Of a stretch of 64,000 bases of DNA, positions 1 through 10,826 are shown one piece after another (the stretch's first letter is position 1; each line of letters starts with the position of its first letter). Source of the DNA: Rosa chinensis (Eukaryota > Streptophyta > Magnoliopsida > Rosales > Rosaceae); the NCBI RefSeq assembly GCF_002994745.2, contig NC_037091.1, positions 53,739,612 through 53,803,611 on the forward strand, given 5' to 3'. The notes beneath the pieces were generated by a model. The model searched no databases. It was not told where the DNA came from and worked only from the letters and a program-made list of their open reading frames with translations. The position numbers and the translations under genes are program-made.

Positions 1-16
1 TCTCCAGTACGAGTAT

Positions 17-787
17 ATGAACGAAGAAGACCCCAGAAGGCTGTGGGTCTCACTCGAAGAAAGATTTGGCAACGTCCGTGACTCCTTGCTTCCTGACCTA
101 GAAGTGAGATGGCATAGCCTCCGCTTCTGTGATTTCAAGTCAGTTCTTGACTATAACTCGGAAGCACTTCGCATTAAATCCTTAATGGAATTCTGTGGTA
201 AAGAGATCACAGATGCGATGTTGATTGAGAATACTCTCTCTACCTTCCCCGTCTCTGCATTGATGGTTACTAAGAACCATCGAATCGATGTTAATGCAAG
301 ACGGATCACAAGGTTTCATGAGCTCATTGGAGTTATGAATGTCGCTAAAAAGCATGAAAATATCCTTGTGAAGAACTATAATTCGTGATCCGTGGAAACA
401 GAGCATATTCCGGAATCCAATTATAGTCGCACCTCTAAGAGAGGGCGCCAAGAGCGAAACCTTAATCTTAGGGATACTTTTGGACATTCTGGTCCACATA
501 ATCGCTCTACACACGGAACAGAAGAGGTATACGTGGAAAGAGAGAGAGAGGCAACGCCTCTGGCCATGTTGGTGGTGCCACCAACATTAGGAGCCATCTA
601 AATGACGCTTTCAAAGCGCCTCAATCAATGGAGTCTGAGAGAAGAGATGTATGTTCTCGATGTGGAGTATCCAATCATTCGGCACACATTTGTAGAGCTC
701 GTGAAGAAATCATCACTGCCTACAAAGCATATTGTGATGCAAGAGAAACTCACTATGTGGAATAAGAAGATCATGAAGATGATCTAG
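17..787 (+). pseudogene. copia gag remnant with zinc knuckle
   Basis: The first 124 codons resemble the UBN2 gag region of plant copia elements (core around LWVSLEERFGN). A stop at 386-388 interrupts it. A second frame reads through a retroviral-type zinc knuckle at about 650-691, with cysteines and histidine in the C-X2-C-X4-H-X4-C pattern (CSRCGVSNHSAHIC). At least two frame changes separate the pieces, so this is a dead gag gene. Confidence 0.8.
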
Positions 788-1486
788 AGTGAAGGGTCAA
801 AGACTACAAATCTGGCTGGGATCAATAGATCGCCAATTCTGTTTAAGTCTTTATTTTTCCAAGAGATGTAATAGGCAATTGCCATATATTTTTGTAGTAA
901 ATGCCAATGGTTTAGCTTTTCTTCAAAGTAGGCTCACTCAAAGTAAGTGTGATGTCTAGGAAGGTTCTGAGATTAGTGGTACTTAATCGAGCCTTGCTCC
1001 ATCGACATCTCTCTACTCACCTGGTCACATTTATTTTTGAATTACCGAAAGAAGTTAGACGACTACCATTGTTTTGCATTAGCTATCATTTTGGATTAGA
1101 TTTTGTTTAGTCAAAGAGACAAAGATGTAACTCCGTTAGCTTATGAATAAAATTTCGATTTTTTTATGACTCCATTTTGATTATGAGCATATGACTTTTG
1201 TGACTATGTTGGCTGGGCCATTAGTATTAATTCAAGGACATGGAATAGCTCTAGTTCCACTTGCCAAATGGCACCTTAATTACTGTCACAGAAACTCTCT
1301 ACGCCTCTAGGGCGAATCACACCTATGAATAGCCAACGGATTCCATGCGAAAGCGCATGTAGAGAACGGAAATGAGTTTCTTTGCAATACCTCTAATGAT
1401 TGGGAACAAAGGCGCATTTTAGAGAAGTTTATGTGTCTCTCTAGTGGATTCTATGTCACTATTCGAGCTATTAATCCAATAAAGTT

Positions 1487-4400
1487 ATGAGAGAAGATCT
1501 CTTGGATTTAGACACATATTGGCTTTGTCACGACAGGATAGATCATCCTAGTCATGATATGATGATTCGTCTACTAAAGACTTCACATGGACATCATTCC
1601 TTTCGAGCGAAACGAAGCATGAATCAAAAGTTGATTTCTGGACTAAGTGTGACCGACGCTGCTGCCTAGGGCACCGCCTCCGTCCACCACCAGCCTGGGG
1701 CTGGCACAGTCCCTATCCATGACACCATGGATAGCGTCCATCATGGTGATGGCGCCCCAGGTGATGCTGTAATCACCAACTTGCTTCAAATAGCGTTTCA
1801 GACGCTCAGGTCTAACCAAAATTCTCATTGGTTACTTCTAAAGCCTCTCGCTCGTTTTACAAAGCCCGTTCCTTAGGGAAATTAGGACTAAGACCGTCCT
1901 ATGCAAAGGAAATGAACATACTCATTATGTTCTTACATAGAATCCATGGGGATTCTGTGGATTGATTCAACCAACTTGTTGGACGCTTAAATATTTCATG
2001 ATGTTGGTTGCCACGCAAACACGCCGGTCACGTGTTGTGCCATTGTCCACCTATAAATGCTGCTTATGCTACACTCCTAGAACATATCATATGACAATGG
2101 GCTCACTCCCCAAATCATCATATTCAGTCAATTGGATTTGACTGTGCTAGAGTGTTTACATCGAAGACTTTCGATGGTTATTGCATTAGGACTAATGTTG
2201 GACATTATATTCCCATGAACACACCCAATTGGTCTCGCGGAAATGACTACGATGGTAGTCCGAACATTTGTAATGCGCACCAATCTTCTTACATCCGCTT
2301 AGGGTGATGCAATATCGCATGCAGCTACGCTAATTCGTCTACGACCTACCGCCACTCAATGTACCTCTGTGTTACAGCTAGTAACTGGGTACACGTATTT
2401 TTTACTTACGCACATTTGAGTGAGCCATTTATGTGCCCATTGCGCCACCACAGAGCACTATGATAGGTCTTTACAGACGAATGGGCCACTCAGTTGGATT
2501 TGAGACTCCAACAATCGTCCGCCACTTAATGCCCTTGCAAGGCGATCTCATTACCGCTAGATTTGCGCTGGTTGTCACTTTGATGAGACAGTCTTCCTGT
2601 CGTTAGGGGGAGATAAGAACACGGATGTTCAGCAGGAACGACAGAAATTGTCGTGGCATGTCCCCACTATGTCTCATCTTGATTCCTATTAAAGTGACGA
2701 GATCACATAAATATGCTGCAAACATGCCTGCAAGGAAGGACGTCCCTACGAGAGGACGTAGCGCCACCCTACACGGAGGTAGGCATGGCGCCAACACCAA
2801 AGAGAGTGGCACTCTGGCGTTATAGGTCATGGCCCCAGCTATGATGCATGGGAGGCCCGTGGGTTCGAAGGATACATTGGCACAAACCAATCCTTGAATC
2901 ATCGACACTCAAAATTCATCTCATGAGAATCTTCCAGGTTATGGTTATCATTGGGGGACGCCTCAACGTCAAAACCTATTCCTGAGAATATAGAGCTCTA
3001 TAAAAATTACACTAGTGTACTTGAGACTTGGGATAGAAACTCCATCATAATTAATGATGTAGTTGCGTATTTTGTTGCGTATGAGTTTGTTGAGTCAAAT
3101 GATATCGAACCATGCTCCGTTGATGAATGAATGCCAATGTAGAGAGATTTGGCCTAAATGGAAAGATGCGATCCAAGTTAAGATGGATTCTCTAACGAAG
3201 AGGAAGGTTTTCAAGCTAGAGATGCCAACACCTCCTAACATAAAACCTGTTGACTAATGGGTCTTCATTAGAAAGCGTAGTGAGAAAAATAGATGGTAAT
3301 CTCGCCTTATGGCGCAAGGCTTCTCACAAAACGCCCTGGAATCGACTACGATGAGACATATTCTCTCGTAATGGATGTCATTGCACTCCACTACCTTGTC
3401 AGTTTGGTAGTTTCCGAATAACTGAACATGCAGCTTACAAATGTGGTCACTACGTATCTCTATGGGGATCTAGATACAGAATATACATGAAGGTTCATGG
3501 TGAACTTCATTTACCCAAGTCAAGACGCTCTAGACCACGGAGCGCGTTTACAATAAGATTGAAACGCTCACTAAAGTGACTACTTGATTGGGAAGGGATA
3601 GCCCACGAGTTTCCATAACAAGTTTCGGATTCTATCGCGGTTCATGTTGGACATAATCTTCATTAGAAGCCCTTAAAGAGTTAAGGGAAACCGCTGAACA
3701 TTTGAAATCCGATTTTGAGATGAAGGATTATGGGAGAACACGATTATGTCTCGGTTTGGAACTTGAGCATCGTGTTGATAGATGCTTAGGCATTTTAACA
3801 AGGTCAAGCCTTCAAGCACCCCCATGATCGTCCGTAGTCTTGATCCTGAAAAGGATCCTCTTCGTTCGAAGGATGATGACGAAGATGCGCTAGGGGCAGA
3901 AATGCCCTAGTTAAGTACAATAGGCGCATTATTGTACCTAGCTCAATGCACAAGACCGGACATCTCATTTGCCATGAACTTGTTAGCTAAGATATAGCTC
4001 TGCGCCAACGCGACGCCATTAGATTGGTGTAAAAGATATCCTTCAGACTTGAGATGTACGATTGATATGGGCTTATTCTATCCCTACAAAGAGATGATGG
4101 ATTCGGACCCATCACACACCAGGAACGCCGCCAACGCTGGCCTGCGTTCTCTATCCCCATCCCAAAACGATATAAGTGTTTTGGAAGGTTTTGCTGATGC
4201 TGGGTACCTCTCTAACCCACACAAAAGTCGCTCCCAAACTTGTTAAATGTTCACCATGGGAAAAGACCATGATATCTTGGAGGTCTACAGAACAGACCGT
4301 CGCTATATCTTCAAACCCTGCAAAGATTATTGCTCTTCACGAAGTGGTTCGTGAATGTATATGGATTGGATCCATAATTATGCATGTTCGAACAATTGTG

Positions 4401-4560
4401 GTTTGAAGTCTATCACAGATGAGCCTAAGAGCAGTTAGGATAATGCTGCTTGTTTTGAACAAATGAGGCAAGACTACATCAAAAGCGATAACACCAAGCA
4501 TAATCAGCAACAACAGACTCTCCTCGAGATCAAAGTGAACTAGGTTCAATCTTAGGACAG
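1487..4560 (+). pseudogene. copia pol remnant (integrase, RT, RNase H)
   Basis: At 1487-1600 a GAG-pre-integrase-like stretch (DTYWLCHDRIDHPSHDMM) is readable. At 2240-2600 the copia integrase C-terminal region is seen across frames (HAATLIRLRPTA, AIYVPIAPPQ). At 3100-3256 the RT entry segment is present (WPKWKDAIQVKMDSLTKRK). The RT catalytic YVDD position near 3640 has decayed to unrelated residues. RNase H-like sequence (DAGYLSNPHKSRSQT) lies at 4195-4240. Stops and shifts occur every 60-200 bases. The opposite-strand reading frame at 2603-2908 is a shadow. Confidence 0.82.
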
Positions 4561-4846
4561 TGAGGCAGACTTGTTTACTAAGTCATTGCCCAAATCCACG
4601 ATCGAGAAACATGTGGCAAGAATTGGCTTGCGGAAATTATCTGAACTCCCATGATCGTAGTCATCAAGGGGAGGCACAAACATCAGGGGGAGATGTCTAC
4701 ATGTTCGTCTCGAATCGTGAAGAGTGTGTTGTGCTCTTTTTCCCCTTCGACCGAGGTTATTTTTGTCCCACTGGGTTTTTGTTACTCGGCAAGGTTTTTA
4801 ACGAGGCAACGAGAGAAGCACCGCGTTTGGACAACACAAGGAGGAG

Positions 4847-5049
4847 TGTTTAAGGATATCTCTATTTGTGTTTGGCCCAAACTCTAGGTTACTTGACCTA
4901 GTGGTAATAGAGTTTAATTAGAAGAATCTAGAGATTATCTTTCCTTGTATGCTTCTAACTCTATGCATTGTAATCCTCTATATAAAGAGACCCCTATTAT
5001 CAATGAGAATACAGAGCGATTATCTCTCAATTTCTGATTCCCTACAACA
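4847..5049 (+). repeat. copia 3' LTR (about 203 bp)
   Basis: It starts TGTTTAAGGATATC after a polypurine tract and ends CCTACAACA. A TATA-like segment (CTATATAAAGAG) lies at 4978-4989, as expected for an LTR promoter. There is no second LTR in the window for comparison, so the boundaries are inferred from TG..CA ends. A start further left, at TGTC near 4694 after GGGGGAGA, is a less likely alternative. Confidence 0.6.
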
Positions 5050-5400
5050 ATTAACAAGTTAACAGAGATTCTGTTTGAATCTTCTCTTAAATTGTTGTAA
5101 AAAATATGGAACATAATTCCTGTAAAATTAAAATAAAATAATATGGAAATATCTTGGGAAATAAGAATGAAAATATAGATAAGGAAATGAAATAAAGTAA
5201 GAAAATAATATAATATATAGATTTTTATATAGGAAAACTTATCGAGTCGAGGCATGCAAGCGCACTGTCCTAAGAGAAGATTCGTCTCCTACTGTATAGG
5301 GTTGAATGACGAACTTCCCCTAAGATACAACAACTCTTCGAGTACCGTTGTGTAGTTAAGAAGCCTCATTGAACCTTAATCACATGTGCACTCAAAACGG
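5050..5400. other. AT-rich intergenic stretch
   Basis: Sequence between the copia LTR and the TA microsatellite. It is AT-rich to about 5230, then mixed. No coding potential or recognised element is seen. Confidence 0.5.
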
Positions 5401-5406
5401 TGTATA

Positions 5407-5409
<3 letters not shown>

Positions 5410-5447
<38 letters not shown>
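5410..5447. repeat. (TA)n microsatellite, left of foldback MITE
   Basis: About 19 uninterrupted AT dinucleotides. The run directly abuts the foldback element that follows. Confidence 0.95.
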
Positions 5448-5451
<4 letters not shown>

Positions 5452-5862
5452 CATTCTCAGGTGCGGATATCCGCACCTAAGAAAAAAGGTGTGGATTTCC
5501 ATTTTTTCCCCACTTTCCGATCACATTTTCACATCGTAGCCGTTCAGTTTTTAGGTCCTAATGTATAGAGCATCTCTACAAAATTTCAGCCAAATTGGTG
5601 ATCGTTAAGGCATCCAAAACTGCAATTTACACGAACGGACCGAATCTGCCGAACCGGAACCGTTCGTGTACATTGTTGTAAATTACAGTTTTGGATGCCT
5701 TAACGATCACCAATTTGGCTGAAATTTTGCAGAGGTGATCTATACATTAGGACCTAAAAACTGAACAGTTAAGATGTGAAAATATGATCGGAAAGTGGGT
5801 CAAAACTGAAAATCCGCACTAATGAAAAACTGCGGACGTCCGCAGTGGAGAAGGCCTGTATA
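5448..5862. mobile_element. foldback MITE inserted in a TA microsatellite
   Basis: Two arms of about 180 bp (about 5461-5638 and 5662-5847) are inverted copies of each other with scattered mismatches. For example, TTTTTAGGTCCTAATGTATA at 5549-5568 is mirrored by TATACATTAGGACCTAAAAA near 5740-5760. Each outer end carries its own small palindrome: GTGCGGATATCCGCAC at 5461-5476 and CTGCGGACGTCCGCAG near 5831-5846. Simple TA repeats flank both sides. There is no coding capacity. A TA target-site duplication cannot be told apart from the microsatellite. The superfamily is uncertain. Confidence 0.82.
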
Positions 5863-5879
5863 TATATATATGTATATAC

Positions 5880-5924
<45 letters not shown>
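5863..5924. repeat. (TA)n then (TG)n compound microsatellite
   Basis: TA-rich repeats on the right of the foldback MITE run into about 14 TG dinucleotides (about 5895-5923). Reading frames with poly-Thr/His or Ile/Tyr across it are artefacts. Confidence 0.95.
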
Positions 5925-5926
<2 letters not shown>

Positions 5927-7205
5927 ATATGGAAGAGGACTCTAGGTGGATAGAGTGTTGTGCTAGAGTGGTTGCATGATGGTGGAGTGTCTTTTCTTCT
6001 CACGACATCCCTCATATGTATCCAACCATTTCGACATTTCATATCCGACAATATGTCTAATTACACATACCTGCCAACCATATACTTTCCAACCACATGC
6101 CTTCCAACTCTAGCCATGTACCCTTATAGAGGCTACACTTACCATGATCATCAATAGCCTCATTATCCATATAACAGTCAAATAATAATTATATATTTAA
6201 AACATAAAACCGTTAAATCATAAACACAAAATGAAAATAACCCTGTTTCTATAAAAAAATTAAAAAACACACACACACACACACAAAATGAAAATAACCC
6301 CCGACATAAATAATGAAATAAATAAAATATATTTTAATTTTAAATCATAAAATTTCCAACATTACCCACATGTGAACACTGACTGGGATGCATGCCCACT
6401 AGTTCAAGGTGCCTAAGATTATGAAGACTTGACCTATACCTAAAATATGCCCAGGTTTTCCAAAATTTGTCAGCTATATGTGTAGCTGGGCCTCATTGGC
6501 TTTGTTTTCATTTTGCGCTAGCTTTAATTTTGTGGTTTGGTGCATTGAACTACGCAGCACTAAATAGATGTTTACAAGAAAGTAAGGCATGATTATGACA
6601 ATAATACCAAGAAGGGAATATATAGTACGTAGGAAATAGTAACGAACCAGTAATAGAGGACATTTGTTGAACCAAGAATAGTCCATAATGTGATTGAATC
6701 ACATTATGGACTACAAATCTGATATAGTGTACATCAAAGTTTTGAGATTAAGATCAGGCCTCAACACAACAAATGATCGATTACAACATAAATAATTGGC
6801 AGCAAGACTCCTCTAACTCCTTCACACTTGTTAATGTCCTCCAGACAAGCCAAAATTGCACACTTCATCTGCTCCTGATCATAGGTATACAAGCACATCT
6901 TATATTGACATATTCTAGCTGAGCCAAACATATAGAACAATAACAAATCTGCAAATCATCCAGCCAGGAGGTCCTTTCTGAAAATCTCTTCGAGTAGAAA
7001 TCATTTTCCGCAAAAATAGATGAACGACGATCGAACAAAAATAATGGCACTTGTTCAAAGGCACTGGCATAAACAATAACAAAACATGCAACATCTAGGC
7101 AGTTACTTTGAAGTACTGGGAGAGTTTCGTACGTGACATGGAGGTCAGCTGAGTTAAACTAGATTTACCATGTTAACTAATGCTCTCACCATATAGCCCC
7201 TGCCG
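5925..7205. other. intergenic, with CA repeat and a short palindrome
   Basis: No convincing gene. It holds a (CA)n run near 6268-6286, AT-rich sequence, and the 35-base near-palindrome listed separately. The stretch adjoining 7205 is expected to be the 3' UTR of the minus-strand Aux/IAA gene. Open frames at 6474-7050 match no family I recognise. Confidence 0.5.
6679..6713. repeat. perfect 17 bp inverted repeat with 1 base spacer
   Basis: TAGTCCATAATGTGATT is followed by a single G and then its exact reverse complement. The arms are perfect, and the match ends at the next base on either side. It lies about 500 bases downstream of the Aux/IAA stop codon, outside any gene. Confidence 0.9.
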
Positions 7206-8006
7206 TCAACGACGGTCCTTGGTTGCCACTTTCTCTCTCGGAGTATTCCAGCTGCTTCCACATCTGTCCACTCTAGTGATCATCAATTTTTTCACACTAG
7301 TCAAGAATATCCTGTTTCAAAAAATAAAATTAGAAACACATGCAATTGTAAAAGAAATCGCTATGGACTTGGTAAAAGAATTAGAATTGGGTTTAAGGTG
7401 CTTACTCCCAAGGCACATCTCCAACCAGCATCCAATCCCCTTCTTGATCTTCGTAAGTTAACACATAATTTTTCTCTGAATAAACTTGATCAGGACCTGC
7501 TTTTAACCAAAAGACAAGAAAAAATTAATATTAACCCAAATACTATTTTTGATCTCAAAATTAGAGGTCCTATATAACAATTTGTGTTTGCGTCAATCCT
7601 ACATAGAATGGTGATCTTGAACATGAGGCTCAGAGATGTGATTAAAGCATCATAACCATCATGAGCAAACAGATTCACTTTTCTGCCAATTGGGATTCCC
7701 TCCATGTAGACCTTGACAGATAAAGAAGAATTTTGATGATGGTAATTCTCTGCTTTGCCTGGAAGTGTGCTCCTCAATGCTTCTTCCCTTGAAAAGAATT
7801 TTGAACAGAGAAAAATAGAGGATTTATTAGCTAGGAATGACGGAGCAAAACAGAGCAACTACGAATGATTTATTAGCAAAACACTACAGAATCCATTCAT
7901 ACCTTGGCTTTGAAGTATTGAGGAGAGAAGATGAGATGCTCCGGCCAAGTGTGAGATCAGTGCACACACTTGGCCAAGTACGAGTGTTTCTGGATGATGC
8001 AGACAT
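7206..8006 (-). CDS. Aux/IAA protein without domain II (IAA20/30/31-like)
   Basis: Nuclear auxin-response repressor that pairs with ARF proteins through a C-terminal PB1 domain. Four exons on the minus strand: 8006-7903, 7787-7603, 7496-7406, 7311-7206. All introns are GT..AG and phases agree, giving 161 residues. Residues 18-23 (LTLGRS) are a weak domain I. Domain III starts at 59 ([13 protein letters not shown], with PB1 lysine 60). Domain IV covers about 107-140 ([20 protein letters not shown]), with acidic residues D113, E115 and D117. The GWPPV degron of domain II is absent, as in the IAA20/IAA30/IAA31 group, so TIR1-dependent turnover should be weak. An in-frame stop precedes the chosen ATG. 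The protein is short for the family but complete. The coding sequence shows no break. Confidence 0.9.
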
Positions 8007-8146
8007 TCTCAAGTCTCACAGAGGAGCGGAGCTTACTTTGGGATGTATGATTAGAAACACCTCTTTATTGAAACATGGGGATGGTGGTGTCTTAACTGGC
8101 AAGATGAATAGAGGAAATTTTACGGTACCTTCATGTATTTCATATA

Positions 8147-8154
8147 TATTTATA
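8147..8154 (-). promoter_or_regulatory. candidate TATA box of the Aux/IAA gene
   Basis: On the minus strand TATAAATA occurs about 140 bases upstream of the ATG at 8006, a normal distance for a plant core promoter plus short leader. Based on motif and position only. Confidence 0.45.
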
Positions 8155-10826
8155 GATATGACAATAAATTTGTTATCATTGTGGACTTATGGCAAGTAGA
8201 GTCAATTAATGTGTAAATTTAGTTCTTTTAGAGGAAATTACTTGGCATACAACACTTTTCTATGTTTGTGAACAATTGTTGTCAATATTGTAACTTGGTT
8301 CAATTATATGTAAATAGTGTAAAACACATGTGGTAATTTTGTTGTCAATATCATAAATTTGGTTCAAATAAATTATAATTTTAGTTCAATTAGATGTAAA
8401 ATAAGTGTATTGTAAACATCTCAGTACCATAAACAACCTGGATGAATAGATGTTCTTCATCATATGTAAACTTGGAAGAGCATAATGTTGAAGTTGCAAG
8501 TTTAGCATCCTCATCAATGATGTATAATGGTGAGTCTTATTGTTAGGTAGTGACGGAGCCAGAACTTAATCCTTGGTGAGGCCTAAATGCCTTTGAAAAA
8601 GAAAAAAAAAATTAGAACTCAAAGTAAATTAAAACTTTAATAATCAAATAATAATGAGGTAGACTACTAATGACTTACTGTTAAAAAATAATGATGTTAA
8701 AATGTGGAACAATGTGGCACTGCTACCGTTGTTTTTGCCGCTGGTGAAAACAATGGTCATGGCCATAAGTTTTTGGACGCAAGGCTATACAGCCCCTGAG
8801 CCTAACCTACGAGCTCAGATGAGAGTTCGGCTCCTTCGGTTAGCAGGTTGTCAAACATGCTTGACTTGTCCGAACAAGATGGTGGATGGCTTGATGGTCT
8901 TGGGTTGTGGAACCACTATGACTACTGTGTAGAAGTGGAATCGGGTGGCTCCGGTTTTCAGTTGCGAGCTTTAAAAACCATTGGTCAATTTCTCTATTTT
9001 CTTCAATGCTACTACCGTGCCCTTGTATGGTATGAACATGAACAAAGCATGAACAAAAGGTTTAGAGTTACCTTCTCCATTTTTCTCTCTTGCTAAGTAA
9101 AAGAAATCAAGGCTGAGAATGCATTTTGTAGGAGAATTGTGGAAGCAATAACATTATTGTCTAGGCCACTGATGCTATATGAGGCATAAGCCACTGAGAA
9201 TTAAGATGAATTTACTTTACAAAACATCACAATGGTGCCTAGGATTGAAAATCCGACACACTTTTAGTACTTGCCGTCAATAACACCGTTAACTCTTGTA
9301 CCATTATTCATTTTTCAAAGAGTAATTTAGTATTCTCCCTCCCTCCCTCCCTAATTTAGTAAGCCTCTTCTTCTCTAACCCCAACCCTCTCCCCCCCCCC
9401 CCCCCCCCAAATAAAAAAAATTACTTGAGCCCCAATCAATGGCATTATTGTCTAGGCCATTAATTCTCATTTTAATAGCTAGTCCACTTATTTTACCCAG
9501 TGAATCATACCCACTGATGCTATGATCCCTATCTAAATGTGAGAGAAGAAAAGTAATTAGGCTAATAGTCGAGGGAGTGGTACATTAATATGAAGCTTGT
9601 CAGGATGAGAATGAGACCCAGGAACTAACTCAATGCCACTAAAATGTTAATAGGCTTCTTTTCAAAAAAAAAAATGTGGATAGGCTTTAACAACCGAGAA
9701 ATTTTAGAGAAGTCTATTTAATATACATCCCAATTATTTTACATTTTAAATCATATTTCATAGATAGGTTAAATGACCAAAATAGACATTTATCTATTAG
9801 AAAAAGAAAAAAATTGAATCATGCATTTGTTCTTTTCTATGTCTCTTATTCTAAACTTAAACGTTGTGAAACATCTTTCCTTCTCTACATTTCACCTCAA
9901 TTTCAACCATTGACATGAATTCTCAAGACGTTGATCAACAACCTTCAATTGAGATATGTGTTCTTCATGTTGTTGTATTGCAGTTGGAACATTGAGATAT
10001 AAATGAATTTATAAATCTAATATACTAAAGTTCAAAGAATTTGTAATAAAATAGACAATTTCTTTGTTCAATGCTCATTTTGTGGTCTTAATTATCATTG
10101 ATTCGTCCATCATATTAGGCAGATCATCTTCTTAAATGTAGGCCATCATAGTTTGTTAATATTTGGATTTGAATTCCTAAAATCATCTTTGAATGGGTGC
10201 GTAAAGAAAGTATTCTGTGATTATATCAAATAATTAATACTAACGGATACCAAAAAGTAGCCTTAATATAGTCAAAATACTAGGATAATCAATAATTTCT
10301 AAGATTAAGGACATTTTAGGCACTTTGATTTGTGTATTTAGTGAAATATTACAATGACAAATTAAATGTGTAGTGTATTGAGTAAGGGGTGTTTATTAAG
10401 TAGTTAGGCATGGAAAATTTAAAACTTCTTACCCCATGAACCAAGAATTAAAAAAAAACAACAGCATTAGATAACAATGACCATCATCTAATTGGCCAAT
10501 AATTCTCAGTTCCAGATTAAAACATCACCCATGAATTACCATCTGCTCTCTGAATATTATAGTTCATTCATGAAGAAAATTGCCCAACAATTTGACTTTC
10601 ACTTATCACACACAGTACCATCAAGAGGGAAAGTGGGTATGGGAAGGATAAAAAAAAAACAGTGCCAAACACTAAATCAAGAGCAAAATAAAGCATCTCA
10701 CTCCACTAAGAAGCTGGTATGAACTCCTCAAAACACAATTATCGTCTTACAAAGCACTCAGACTAAATTTACAGGAAGATGGAACCCCCAGCAGCTTTAT
10801 TGACTTGGATAAGTAATCATCACATC
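8155..10826. other. intergenic, AT-rich, low-complexity tracts
   Basis: Contains CTCC repeats near 9335-9352 and a run of about 18 C near 9391-9408. The 8702-9096 part is less AT-rich and has two overlapping open frames of about 80 codons with no family resemblance; it may be an old gene or transposon fragment. The last few hundred bases before 10826 are expected to be the transaldolase 3' UTR. No supported gene. Confidence 0.5.

Larger units (their letters stand above)
1..5049 (+). mobile_element. Ty1/copia retrotransposon, degenerate, 5' part outside window
   Basis: Fragments occur in the copia order on the plus strand: gag (UBN2-like) from 17, a CCHC zinc knuckle near 650-691, GAG-pre-integrase near 1487-1600, integrase C-terminal remnants near 2240-2700, reverse transcriptase from about 3100, RNase H from about 4050, then a 3' LTR. 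Every domain is broken by stops and frameshifts, so the copy cannot encode a working polyprotein. The 5' LTR and primer-binding site would lie left of the window. The end is set by a purine run (AAGGAGGAG) at 4838-4846 directly before TGTT, and by a CA end near 5049. The family is recognised from motifs such as RLRPTA and LTKRKVF; the exact lineage is not assigned. Confidence 0.88.

Noticed and set aside
2603..2908. 101-codon minus-strand frame
   Set aside because: It is antisense to recognisable copia integrase remnants.
4694..4846. Left extension of the copia LTR starting at TGTCTACATG after GGGGGAGA
   Set aside because: A GGGGGAGA also occurs internally in related elements, whereas the purine run directly before TGTTTAAGG at 4847 is the more typical LTR boundary. 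Not fully excluded.
9391..9408. C homopolymer as a telomere-like or regulatory motif
   Set aside because: It is a simple low-complexity tract and may also be a sequencing artefact.
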